This document shows, piece after piece, positions 1 to 8,199 of a stretch of DNA of 64,000 bases. The stretch lies in the NCBI GenBank assembly GCA_965262665.1, contig CBDHFR010000004.1, positions 2,666,001-2,730,000 of the forward strand, written 5' to 3'. Position 1 is the first letter of the stretch; each line of letters starts with the position of its first letter. The position numbers were made by a program, and so were the translations under genes. The stretch comes from CBDBND01 sp965262665 (GTDB taxonomy: Bacteria > Pseudomonadota > Alphaproteobacteria > Rhodospirillales > Rhodospirillaceae). The notes under the pieces are model-generated. The model made no database searches. It saw nothing but the letters and a program-made list of their open reading frames with translations, and was not told the origin of the DNA.

Positions 1-193
1 TCCGGTTCCATACCCGGCCCGGGCTGCTGTTGCGATCCTCAAGACCGGCGTCGCCAAAGGCCAGAAAACGATCGTACCAGCGATAAAAGGTGGTCTTCGG
101 AATGCCCAGCTTGTCCAAAGTGGACCCGACGCCCAGGTGGGACTGCTCGACCAGGCGGATGATCTCCAGCTTCTCGGATGCGCGATACCTCAT
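1..193 (-). CDS. IS3-family transposase OrfB, N-terminal part (partial)
   Basis: Reading leftwards from an ATG at 193, the first 64 or so codons are open and run off the window edge. They encode a helix-turn-helix start (residues RASEKLEIIRLVEQS, then a GIPKTTFYRWYDRF recognition helix), typical of the OrfB N-terminus in one IS3 subgroup. The integrase core would lie to the left. The start overlaps the stop of orfA as ATGA, which favours coupled translation. An A8 run about 30 nt upstream inside orfA could also permit slippage, but this is not shown. Confidence 0.75.
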   Translation of the reverse strand, partial: MRYRASEKLEIIRLVEQSHLGVGSTLDKLGIPKTTFYRWYDRFLAFGDAGLEDRNSSPGRVWNR

Positions 194-564
194 TCCTCGT
201 CTCCCCCGTGCCCGAGCATGTTTTTTTTGAGAAGACGGTTCTCCAGCGAAAGTTCGGCGACCAACTCCTTCAAGTCGCGCATCTCCTGGCGGAGGCCTTT
301 AACCTCGCCCGAGGTCGCTTGGCGCCCGGTGTCGCCGGCGAGCCGCTTCTTGCCCGCTTCCAAAAACTCTTTCGACCAGCTGCAATACAGACCCTCGGCG
401 ATGCCCTCGCGGCGGCACAAGGCGGCGATGCTCTCCTCGCCGCGCAGGCCCGACACCACGATCCGGATCTTCTCCTCAGCCGTATACTGCTTGCGTGTCT
501 TGCGCCGAAAATCCCGAACCGTTCTCTCCGCCGGGTCGTTCTTGCTCATTAATTTCTGTCTCAT
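190..564 (-). CDS. IS3-family transposase OrfA
   Basis: This 124-residue basic protein is an IS3 OrfA. It has an HTH-type fold (KQYTAEEKIRIVVSGLRGE, then AALCRREGIAEGLYCSW) followed by a leucine-rich coiled coil (LRQEMRDLKELVAELSLE) that pairs OrfA with OrfB. Its 3' end overlaps orfB by 4 nt. It appears intact. The length is normal for the family. Confidence 0.85.
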   Translation of the reverse strand: MRQKLMSKNDPAERTVRDFRRKTRKQYTAEEKIRIVVSGLRGEESIAALCRREGIAEGLYCSWSKEFLEAGKKRLAGDTGRQATSGEVKGLRQEMRDLKELVAELSLENRLLKKNMLGHGGDEE

Positions 565-651
565 CTTCGTTCCCTTCGGTCACTACGATGAGCCAGAAAT
601 CCTCCGTTATGCAATTACCTCAATTTGTCCCAAAGGCGCTGACGTCAGACA

Positions 652-912
652 CAGGTGAGCATAGGAATACGGTCCGTAGGTCAGGCCATTGATCTCAAGC
701 TCGCCATCGAGCACCAGCATTTCCACATGACAGGTTACAGAGCGCGGTACCGGCCGGGTCCATCCAGCAGGATAGCGCGTGATCATGGTCGATGCGCCTG
801 TGTCCTTATCGCGACTCAGCACTTTGATGTCGAGATCATGCCATCCCTCGGACGACCCCTTCTCCCAGGGCACATCTTGCGCCTGTATGAACATGCAATG
901 CGGTCTTGGCAT
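652..912 (-). pseudogene. Cupin-domain protein, 3' truncated by IS3
   Basis: About 87 residues of a cupin-like protein remain. They match the N-terminus of the intact cupin at 2297 position by position (IQAQD, then W, then ITRYPAGW against IIRYPKGW, and VLDGELEINGLTY against VLDGSITINGQAY). The reading frame then runs into IS3 sequence at 651. The rest of the gene (the intact paralogue has 281 residues) is missing. The cluster therefore once held two related cupin genes in opposite orientation, and this one is dead. Confidence 0.75.
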
Positions 913-963
913 GGGATGGCCTCCTATCCTATCTACGCAGTAACGTCGGTGCGGATGGTGCGG

Positions 964-1520
964 TTAGATCACAGCTTCAATCAAGTGAGGCCCCGTATTT
1001 TTCAAACAGGCATTGAAATGATCGGAAAACTGTTTCGCGGTTTCCGCGCACATGGCTTCAACCCCCATGCTTTCAGCAAGTTTGACAAAGTCCAATGTGG
1101 GATCATCCAGGTCCACCAGCCGTTCCAGCTCCGGACTGATCTGGTTCAGACCCAATCGATCAAGTTCCATTTTTAAGACCGCGTAGGACCGGTTAGTAAA
1201 TACTACCGTGGTGACATTGAGCCGTGCCCGCGCCTGGGTCCAAGGAGTCTGGCACGTATACATGGCAGCGCCATCTCCCTGAAGACAGAGAACCTTGCGA
1301 TCGGGGCACGCCACCGCCGCGCCGGTGGCCGCGGTTCCGCCCTGACCGAGACCGCCACCGGTGAGGCCCATCCAATCATGAGGTGCGGCAGACTTGGTAT
1401 GCTCAAAACACGGCACACCAGATGTATTGGCCTCCTCGGAGACGATCATACCCTCGGGCAAGTCGAGCGTTAAAATGGCTGCCGCTTTGGCAGCGGTTAA
1501 CTCCCCCTTGGGACGGTCGG
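964..1520 (-). pseudogene. TPP-dependent enzyme (acetolactate synthase/benzoylformate decarboxylase type), C-terminal part
   Basis: This is the C-terminal pyrophosphate-binding domain of a thiamine diphosphate enzyme. It contains SEEANTSG, a glycine-rich stretch GLTGGGLGQGGTAATGAA, and the Mg/TPP motif starting GDGAAMYT and ending about 25 residues later with an N (FTNRSYAVLKMEL). The open frame extends upstream of the first ATG to about 1520, where IS630 sequence begins. The N-terminal part of the same gene lies beyond the IS remnant at 1724-2093. Together the halves give about 310 residues against roughly 520-550 for the family, so some 200 residues of the middle are deleted. Confidence 0.8.
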
Positions 1521-1723
1521 GTATCTGCCGCCCTACAGTCCCGACTGCAACCTGATCGAGATGGCCTTCTCCAAACTCAAGGCGCTCCTGAGAAAGGCCG
1601 CCGCCAGAACCGTCGACGACCTGTGGGACGCCATTGCCGACGCCATCGACGCCTTCACCTCAACCGAATGCGAAAACTACTTCGCTGCCGCCGGATATGA
1701 TCGGGACTAAATTGAATCTGCTC
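1521..1723 (+). mobile_element. IS630-family transposase C-terminal remnant
   Basis: The plus strand reads LPPYSPDCNLIEMAFSKLK, then a helical tail ending ENYFAAAGYDRD and a stop at 1708-1710. This is the typical end of an IS630 (Tc1/mariner-like) DDE transposase. The element end is at about 1723 next to a TA dinucleotide (1724-1725), the usual IS630 target. The rest of the transposase is gone, together with the middle of the host TPP enzyme gene, so insertion was followed by a deletion. Confidence 0.75.
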
Positions 1724-2093
1724 TAGACACCGGGGCCGCGAAGGCCTCCACGTCGGACATCAACGGCACATTAAACTGCTGGTGATCCCGGCTGTGTTGA
1801 CCGACGACATTCACCACCGGCATGTGCGCTTTTTGCGCGTTGTGCAGGTTAGCCAGACCGTTGGCCAATCCCACGCCTTGATGGAGCAGTGTCATCGCAG
1901 GCTTGCCGGCCATCCGCGCGTACCCGTCCGCTGCGCCCGTCGCTACCGCTTCAAAAATTGTGGAGATAGGACGGATTCGGCCACCGCGTTCAAGGGCGAC
2001 GATGGATTGGACTTCGGTTGTGCCCGGATTGAGAAAGCAGGCTTCAATACCCGCATTGGCCAAAGTCTCGATTAAAACATCACCACCCAGCAT
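1724..2093 (-). pseudogene. TPP-dependent enzyme, N-terminal part
   Basis: This is the N-terminal TPP-binding (PYR) domain of the enzyme whose C-terminus lies at 964-1520. It has an N-terminal helix (GGDVLIETLANAGIEACF), NPGTTE, then the catalytic glutamate region (FEAVATGAADGYARMAGKPA) and the following GLANGLANLHNA loop. The start is placed at the ATG at 2093. The frame enters the IS630 end at 1723 and stops. The gene cannot make a functional enzyme. Confidence 0.8.
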
Positions 2094-2296
2094 GGCACAC
2101 CATGTTCCTAAACAGTTTCTGCGTCTCAATGAACATGTAGCGGGGTTTTAGCATGCTGGATTTCCCTTCCCAGGTGGAGATTAGCCCAGGTGGCGCTTTC
2201 TGTGGGAAATCAATTGGGTCTTTTAGTGGGTGCATCGTTGCGCCGTGTCGTTGGCTCCGCCATGATCGCCACAATAATAATCTGAAGGAAAGTTTT

Positions 2297-3142
2297 ATGG
2301 CGCGATCGCACATTCTTTTTATTCAGGCTCAGGACATTTCCTGGCAGCAGGGACTTTACGGTCCTGGCCGCGACGGCGTGGAGATGAAAATCCTCTCCAT
2401 TGACGAAGCGGCCACGGACTCCACCACCATCATCCGTTATCCCAAAGGTTGGAGCCGTACGGAGCCGGAATTCGTCACCGCCCATGAAGAGTTTATGGTG
2501 CTGGACGGGTCCATCACCATAAACGGCCAGGCGTACTCCACTCATCAATACGGTTTCCTGCCCGCGGGATACACCCGCGAACACGCGTCGTCGGAACAAG
2601 GCGCTGTGCTACTCACCACCTTTGCCGACAAACCCGAAGTGAAAGCAGGCTCCGGGCCCAATTTCGATGAAAAACTCCTTATCCCATTCGTCGACCCGCT
2701 GACCATGGATTGGGACGAAGGCCTAACCGATCCCAAGTTCGCTGGCGGTACGGCCATCAAACCCCTGCGCAACGATCCCTACACCGGAGAACAATCCTTC
2801 CTCTATTGCACGCGGCCGCACCGGGTACCCGCCGGCATGTTGAAACCGAAATGGACTCACCCGATGATCGAGGAAGTCTTTTGCATCGATGGAGAATATG
2901 TGTGGGGCGATTGCGGCCGCATGGGCCCGGGCGGGTATTGCTGGTGGGTGGAAGGTGTTTATCACGGTCCCGCGGGATCGGAAGTCGGTTATCACCTTTG
3001 GGTACGTACGGTGAATGGCCCGTTGGCCAACATCGTTGATGACGAAGAACTGCCGTTCACCTGGAACCCGGAATTCAATCCGTCCCTGCCGGACAACCTC
3101 AAGAAGATCGCCAATCCTTACGTGCGGCCGCCGAATTATTGA
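2297..3142 (+). CDS. Cupin-fold protein (two beta-barrel regions), function unknown
   Basis: This 281-residue cytosolic protein lacks a signal peptide. The N-terminal half has a cupin-like barrel (IIRYPKGW, then EFMVLDGSITINGQ, then YGFLPAGYTREHA). The C-terminal half repeats the pattern (EVFCIDGEYVWGDCGRMGPGGYCW, then a histidine in YHGPAGSEVG). The start at 2297 is preceded by a good ribosome site (GAAGGAAAG); an upstream in-frame ATG lacks one. It is followed after 11 nt by the NTF2-like gene, suggesting an operon. It is paralogous to the truncated gene at 652-912. Substrate cannot be told from sequence; small-molecule oxygenase or binding roles are possible. Confidence 0.7.
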   Translation: MARSHILFIQAQDISWQQGLYGPGRDGVEMKILSIDEAATDSTTIIRYPKGWSRTEPEFVTAHEEFMVLDGSITINGQAYSTHQYGFLPAGYTREHASSEQGAVLLTTFADKPEVKAGSGPNFDEKLLIPFVDPLTMDWDEGLTDPKFAGGTAIKPLRNDPYTGEQSFLYCTRPHRVPAGMLKPKWTHPMIEEVFCIDGEYVWGDCGRMGPGGYCWWVEGVYHGPAGSEVGYHLWVRTVNGPLANIVDDEELPFTWNPEFNPSLPDNLKKIANPYVRPPNY

Positions 3143-3153
3143 GGTGATGGCAC

Positions 3154-3594
3154 ATGAATGTTGTCAGAGATTACATCACGCTTGCGCCGGGTTCTGAGGA
3201 AGAAGCCGCTTTCCGTGTGATCGAAAGCGTCTATGAGGCTTACCGCACCTTCCAACCGGAGAAGATTGAAGACGTGCAACTGCCCGAATACTCGGTGTGG
3301 GACGGCACGCTACCGCGACTGTTCAAGTCGCGCATTGAGGTGAAAGAGTTTCACAAGAAAGATCAGGAGAATACCAAAGCCCGCGGTCCCTTCTCGTTCG
3401 AACTCAAGCCTTTGCGGATCGACATTAATGGCGATTGGGCGTTGGTGTTGTGCCACATGTACGCCGAATGGCAGGAGCCCAATGCTCTGGCTATGCATAT
3501 GCGCCTAACCGATGTCATGCGCAAAGTAGACGGCAAGTGGATGATGTATCACCACCACGAAAGCCCTGAGCCAGGCGGCTACACTCATATCTAG
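3154..3594 (+). CDS. NTF2/SnoaL-like small protein
   Basis: This 146-residue protein has the length and pattern of the NTF2-like (SnoaL/DUF4440) alpha-beta fold. It has an N-terminal helix with AYRTFQPEKIE, a central stretch with WDGTLPRLFKSR, strands WALVLCHMYAEWQ and MHMRLTDVMRKVDGKWMMYHHHES. The final strand with DGKW and a histidine cluster is typical of these cone-shaped folds. It starts 11 nt after the cupin gene and is probably co-transcribed with it. Family members include isomerases, hydrolases and small ligand binders; which applies here is unknown. Confidence 0.7.
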   Translation: MNVVRDYITLAPGSEEEAAFRVIESVYEAYRTFQPEKIEDVQLPEYSVWDGTLPRLFKSRIEVKEFHKKDQENTKARGPFSFELKPLRIDINGDWALVLCHMYAEWQEPNALAMHMRLTDVMRKVDGKWMMYHHHESPEPGGYTHI

Positions 3595-3689
3595 TGGACT
3601 GGATGTGAGGCGCATGATCTGCCGGGGTTGGGAGACTCCGGCACAACGGCGTGTTAGGATTTTCCCCTTGAGACCACTTGAGGTGCGCC

Positions 3690-4871
3690 ATGACCCAGCA
3701 GCGTGAACACGACTTTCTCGTCACCGGAAATCACGACGATTTCAATCGGCAGAGCTACATCTCAAATATGCGCATGCATATTCTGGTGGATATCGCCGGG
3801 GGCATGGAAGAGGTCTACAAACACCGCGTCAAACCGGCCATGGTCAAAGCCAACGGAAAGGAGCCCGAAGACGGCCGCGACATCGTGAAAACGATGATGG
3901 CTGATCCGTACGGCAAAACCTGGGCGGCGATGATTCACACCTGCCAGGAAATGATTTGGGAGTCCGTGGCGGCCGGCATCGAACGCAAGCAGCCTCACCT
4001 CAACGAACGTGTCAGAGGCCTTAATTCGAGACTTGGATCGATGTCACTGAATCCCAGTCTCGAAGCGCCCCGCTACGTAACAGCCAGCGACATTCATCTG
4101 ATGCCCGGCAATTACCAAACCGAACGGCAAAAGGACGATGTGTCCCAGGGTGCGTTGTTCGACCGCGGTTTGTATGTTTTCCAGTCTGGGTTTGCCGGAC
4201 CGGATTGCGACTCAAATGGCCGGACCAGTGCCGAACTCATCAAACGTGCGTGGCCGGACTTCAAGCCTGAAAAAATACTCGATCTCGGCTGTACGGTGGG
4301 CAACAACACCTTGCCATATGTGGATGTCTTTCCTGAGGCCGAGCTGCATGCCATCGATGTAGCGGCACCGTGTGTCCGCTATGGCCATGCCCGGGCTGAA
4401 GCGCTAGGCAAGGCTGCGCACTTTCACCAAATGGATGCCGAGCACCTGGACTTTGAAGATGAGAGCTTCGATCTTGTCGTCTCGTGCATTTTTTTCCATG
4501 AAACTTCTAGGACGGCGGTGGATAATATCCTGCGGGAAGCCCATCGTGTATTGAAACCCGGCGGCCTGATGTTGCATTTGGAAACGCCGCGCACCACAGA
4601 AATGACTCCATATCAGTCGTTCCGCCTGGACTGGGACACCTACTACAACAACGAGCCCTTCCTTTCGACATGGATGAGAATAGACATTAGAGAGGCATGC
4701 AAACGGGTCGGGTTCGCCGATGACAAATATGTTGCCTATGTAGTGCCTGATTTTTACTGTGTGTCCGAGGAGCAGTTTGAAGAGTCCATCCATAGCCAGG
4801 ACAAAGCGGACAGCACTGCGGTCCATTGGGGCGAAGCCGTGCAATGGAGCCTCTATGGGGCCTGGAAGTAG
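3690..4871 (+). CDS. SAM-dependent methyltransferase, class I
   Basis: This protein has 393 residues. The N-terminal half (about 190 residues) is a helical region without a recognised motif. The C-terminal half is a Rossmann methyltransferase: motif I ILDLGCTVGNNT, an acidic residue at the end of strand 2 (HAIDVA), motif II/III region FHQMDAEHLDFEDESFDLVVS, and post-motif HRVLKPGGLMLHLETP. The start is the ATG at 3690 with GAGGTG upstream. It lies in the same direction as the cupin, NTF2-like and SDR genes. The substrate is unknown; an O- or C-methylation in small-molecule metabolism is an inference from the neighbours. Confidence 0.8.
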   Translation: MTQQREHDFLVTGNHDDFNRQSYISNMRMHILVDIAGGMEEVYKHRVKPAMVKANGKEPEDGRDIVKTMMADPYGKTWAAMIHTCQEMIWESVAAGIERKQPHLNERVRGLNSRLGSMSLNPSLEAPRYVTASDIHLMPGNYQTERQKDDVSQGALFDRGLYVFQSGFAGPDCDSNGRTSAELIKRAWPDFKPEKILDLGCTVGNNTLPYVDVFPEAELHAIDVAAPCVRYGHARAEALGKAAHFHQMDAEHLDFEDESFDLVVSCIFFHETSRTAVDNILREAHRVLKPGGLMLHLETPRTTEMTPYQSFRLDWDTYYNNEPFLSTWMRIDIREACKRVGFADDKYVAYVVPDFYCVSEEQFEESIHSQDKADSTAVHWGEAVQWSLYGAWK

Positions 4872-4972
4872 AGTTTCCTTCTCCGCTGTCACGTTCTAAA
4901 TTCATTCCAACTTTTGCAAGATAACACAAAGACGTCGCCCATTCTCTTTGCTTTACAGGAGACCAACTAGGT

Positions 4973-5689
4973 ATGCCTACACTGCTCATCACCGGAGCCA
5001 ACCGGGGTATCGGCTTTAATTTGCTTAAACTCTATGACGCCGATAGCTGGACCATCCATGCCTGCTGCCGCAATCCGGACTCCGCGTCCGATTTGAAGGC
5101 CGTTGCCGACGCATCCGGTGGCCGTGTCACCATCCATGCCTTAGATGTGGAAGACCAAAATTCCGTTGGCGCTTTAAAAGCAAGCCTTGGCGATACCCCG
5201 ATCGACATGCTCATCAACATGGCCGGCTACCTGGGCAGTAAAGCTCTCACTGAAACAGGAGGACTCCAACCATTTGGTCAAATAAATTTCGACGAAATGG
5301 AAATAGCCTACCGGATCAATTGCATGGGCCCACTGCGCGTGTGTGAGGCGTTTGTCGATAACGTCGAAGCCAGTGACAAAAAGATCATCATTAATGTGAG
5401 CAGCATCGTCGGCTCCATTGGTGACGATTCTTTTGGTAACTTTTACAGTTATCGACCTAGCAAAACAGCTCTCAATGCAATCACCCATGCGATGTCCATC
5501 AATTTGAAGGACCGCGGCATAACGGTGATACCTTTTCATCCAGGCTTTACTAAGACCGATATGGGCGGACCCACAGCTGATATAGAGGTCGAAGAAAGCG
5601 CAACCGGTATCAAGTCTGTGCTGGACAAGGTGACGATTGAAGATACGGGCCGCTATCTCACCTGGGAGGGCGGTGAACTGTCCTGGTGA
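4973..5689 (+). CDS. Short-chain dehydrogenase/reductase (SDR)
   Basis: This 238-residue classical SDR has the NAD(P)-binding motif TGANRGIG at residues 7-14, a variant NMAG in place of NNAG, a catalytic serine in VSSIVGS and the YxxxK motif as YRPSK. The late PG motif (FHPGFTKTDMGG) is also present. It resembles the C-factor-like SDR subgroup. An RBS-like AGGAG lies upstream of the ATG. It converges on the amine oxidase gene with only 12 nt between stops. Likely role: NAD(P)H-dependent oxidation or reduction of a carbonyl or alcohol in the cluster's pathway (inference). Confidence 0.85.
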   Translation: MPTLLITGANRGIGFNLLKLYDADSWTIHACCRNPDSASDLKAVADASGGRVTIHALDVEDQNSVGALKASLGDTPIDMLINMAGYLGSKALTETGGLQPFGQINFDEMEIAYRINCMGPLRVCEAFVDNVEASDKKIIINVSSIVGSIGDDSFGNFYSYRPSKTALNAITHAMSINLKDRGITVIPFHPGFTKTDMGGPTADIEVEESATGIKSVLDKVTIEDTGRYLTWEGGELSW

Positions 5690-5701
5690 AGCGAACTGAC
5701 T

Positions 5702-7087
5702 TTAAATCCGTTCCAGCACCTCGAAGGCAGCACGTTCGCCAGATTCCATCGCCCCTTCCATACCGTGATTGGTCTCCGCCGTATGCGTTCCGCAGAAGTG
5801 AATGCGGCCATGGGGCTCAGCGAGGGTATTTTTAAAACGAGTCCACTGACCGGGACGCCAGGAGAGGAAATCCGCGCCACCAGCAAATTCATCCAACTCC
5901 CACGAATGGACATGTATAGCTTCTAACTGACCTTTGGCCGCGGGCCGTGCTTTCTCAATTGCGTCAATGGTCGCCGCCATGGCCGCCTCCGACCCGATGC
6001 GATCAAAATAACGCCCAAGAAATCCCCGACCCCATGCGGTCAAACTCGTGACCTCTTGAGGATTGTCAGGCACCCGATTGGGCACAACAAAACCGGCCAG
6101 CCCATCGGTCCACATATACCCCGGTAAACCATCGTCTTCCCAGAACGGGCGTTTTGCAATCATGTGTACCTGAGTGCACGGGCAATAAACCACACTCTTA
6201 ATGGCTTCACCCTGTAAACCCCTGACGATCGGGTCCATTGCAATGTGGCGAAGAACAGGGACTGGTACCGAACAAATCACAAATCGGGCCCGGTAGCGGC
6301 TGCCGTCCGTACACTGCACATCGACACCGCCAGATTCCGTTCGCAAACTGACGACTTTTTTATTGAATTGAATGTCCGATTTGACTTGGCTTGACAGGCC
6401 TTCCGGCACGCGCATGTTACCGCCGTCACCGATGAACATGCGCCGTTCCATGCTGACCTGTTGCCGGACAAAGAAATCACTCGCAAACATTTGAAGCAGA
6501 GACGCGTCATGGGCGGAGGTGCCGTAAATCACGTTGGTGTTGTAGGCGAGTTCAATCGCCTCATTGCTCGCACCCTGTTCTCGTAGAAAATCATAAACGG
6601 GCTTGTCGTAATGGGCGAAAGCGGGGTCAAGCACGTCTTCTTGGGAGGTAAGCGGATTGTTCGGGCTTAAAGTGCGCGGCACATAAGCCCAGGGCATGGT
6701 TTCCCTATGATCGCTCGGAAGGACGTTACGTGGTGATGACGGCCAGTCTTCCGGCAAGACCGGTTTACCGTCGAGCACCAGCGTTTTTATCCGATTGAGT
6801 GTGGCTCGCGGCAAGTGATCCACCAGTTTGATGTCAAACCGCTCTGCCGCATCTTTGATCCGCGCATAGGCGCCGAGAATGGCGTTGGCGCCGGCTTCGG
6901 GACTGCCGGGCACATTGTCGAGGCTGTAGACCCGCCCGCCAACGCGGTCGCGTCCTTCCAGTAAAGTGACTTTGAGCCCCTGCTCTTCCAAGAGTAAGGC
7001 AGCGTTCAATCCGGATAGGCCTGCGCCGATTACGACAACATCAGCCGTGATTTGCGACCGCACCCGACGGGGTGCAGAATGAGCCAC
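5702..7087 (-). CDS. FAD-dependent amine oxidase family protein
   Basis: This protein has 461 residues. The N-terminal ADP-binding fold VVIGAGLSGLNAALLLEE (about residue 19) is followed by the glutamate that contacts ribose (LLEGRDRVGGRVYS). The C-terminal FAD-contact region is present (GRIHFCGTHTAETNHGMEGAMESG). This matches the flavin-containing amine oxidase/phytoene desaturase superfamily, monoamine-oxidase-like branch. There is no clear signal peptide. It is transcribed against the SDR and diverges from the flavin reductase gene. Amine or amino-acid oxidation is the usual role; the true substrate is unknown. Confidence 0.85.
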   Translation of the reverse strand: MAHSAPRRVRSQITADVVVIGAGLSGLNAALLLEEQGLKVTLLEGRDRVGGRVYSLDNVPGSPEAGANAILGAYARIKDAAERFDIKLVDHLPRATLNRIKTLVLDGKPVLPEDWPSSPRNVLPSDHRETMPWAYVPRTLSPNNPLTSQEDVLDPAFAHYDKPVYDFLREQGASNEAIELAYNTNVIYGTSAHDASLLQMFASDFFVRQQVSMERRMFIGDGGNMRVPEGLSSQVKSDIQFNKKVVSLRTESGGVDVQCTDGSRYRARFVICSVPVPVLRHIAMDPIVRGLQGEAIKSVVYCPCTQVHMIAKRPFWEDDGLPGYMWTDGLAGFVVPNRVPDNPQEVTSLTAWGRGFLGRYFDRIGSEAAMAATIDAIEKARPAAKGQLEAIHVHSWELDEFAGGADFLSWRPGQWTRFKNTLAEPHGRIHFCGTHTAETNHGMEGAMESGERAAFEVLERI

Positions 7088-7366
7088 AACGACAGCAGAT
7101 GTTGTGGCTAATGCCGTACGCCGGGGTATGTTCGAGTTTATTGAGATGGCTCGGACCCCCTATATTCTGATCTGTTGCGCGTCAAATAATGACGGGGAAA
7201 GCACCGCTGGATCAATGATTGAACCACAAAGAATGCGATCATGTCCCATGTACGACCAAATAATCAGCGGGTTCACGAGTCCGAGGCTACTATTTCAGCG
7301 TGAATGTGAGGTTTGCTCTGTTACACTGCGGGCATACGGTACAGTAAATAAGAATTGAGGGGATTC

Positions 7367-8194
7367 ATGCACAAAGACGTAAAGATCAGGCCATTCTGGT
7401 ATTCAGACGTGTTCGTCTTTCCAAAACTCATCACCATCGTCACCACGTTAGATGTAGAGGGTCGGGTCAACGCCGCTCCTTACTCTCACATAATGCAATA
7501 CGACGTGATGCAAAAGCAGCCGCGCATCTACCTGGGATTCCGCAACACGTCGCATACTTTTCAAAACATCCGCGATACCGGTGAGTTTGTTATAAATTGT
7601 CCATCGGCGAGCCACTTAGAAGACATGATGGAAACTGCACGCTTTCATCCGGAAGGCGTCAATGAGCTTGAACACACGTCTTTTACCCAAATCCCGTCCA
7701 AACGCGTTAAACCGCCGAGCATTGCGGAATGCAAACAGATCCTTGAATGCACGGTCGACAAAGTGGTTGATCTCGATGCTTCCCAAGGCCATGTCCTCGC
7801 TAATATCGTTTCTCTGATGGTGGAAGAAGATCTGGTGGAAATGGACCGCGAAAGCCGCCTCCGTGCGCTCGACCTGCCCATCGGTCTTGGCGACGAACGG
7901 CGTGCCGACTACTTCTACTGCCGATCTGATGACATTTCGATGTATACGCTCGAAGATATGCCTGACTCAGGCGATGAAGTGGTTGCTCTGAAAACCGGCA
8001 TGCCTTGGGACGACGGTGCTATGAAAGCGCTGCGCCGAGTACCGGCCGGCGTCCGCCGCACGGTGATCCGCGCTACTGAGGCCGCGGCCAAGGAAAAGGG
8101 GGCAGCGGAAATCACCGCTAAGCTTTACGGCCAGCTTGCCAAAGAAGCCGGGATGGATGACGAAGTCATGGAACGCTTCACAAGCGGCGGCTAG
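7367..8194 (+). CDS. Flavin-reductase-like FMN-binding protein with C-terminal PCP_red-like domain
   Basis: This protein has 275 residues, starting at ATG 7367 with GAGGGG just upstream. Residues 1 to about 190 resemble the split-barrel flavin reductase family (FPKLITIVTTLDVEGRVNAAPYS, and ENIR-type stretch HTFQNIRDTGEFVINCPS). Residues about 222-270 look like the small PCP_red domain of light-independent protochlorophyllide reductase (W-x5-AMKALRRVPAGVRRTV, then an E-rich helix and AAEITAKLY). Such a fusion is unusual. It is followed 5 nt later by the hydrolase gene, so the two are probably one operon. The domain assignment is by pattern recognition only. Confidence 0.7.
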   Translation: MHKDVKIRPFWYSDVFVFPKLITIVTTLDVEGRVNAAPYSHIMQYDVMQKQPRIYLGFRNTSHTFQNIRDTGEFVINCPSASHLEDMMETARFHPEGVNELEHTSFTQIPSKRVKPPSIAECKQILECTVDKVVDLDASQGHVLANIVSLMVEEDLVEMDRESRLRALDLPIGLGDERRADYFYCRSDDISMYTLEDMPDSGDEVVALKTGMPWDDGAMKALRRVPAGVRRTVIRATEAAAKEKGAAEITAKLYGQLAKEAGMDDEVMERFTSGG

Positions 8195-8199
8195 AAACA

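Larger units (their letters stand above)
1..651 (-). mobile_element. IS3-family insertion sequence, right part, cut by the window start
   Basis: This end of an IS3-type element carries orfA and the start of orfB on the minus strand. Its outer end is placed at about 651, where on the minus strand a TG-starting sequence (TGTCTGACGTC) begins exactly where similarity of the neighbouring truncated cupin gene to its paralogue stops. The other end lies outside the window, so inverted repeats and a target duplication cannot be checked. A degraded C-terminal orfB fragment of apparently the same kind lies near 23.9 kb. Confidence 0.75.

Noticed and set aside
7104..7358. 84-codon open frame between the amine oxidase and flavin reductase genes
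   Set aside because: No recognised pattern and no good ribosome site; it spans a divergent promoter region.
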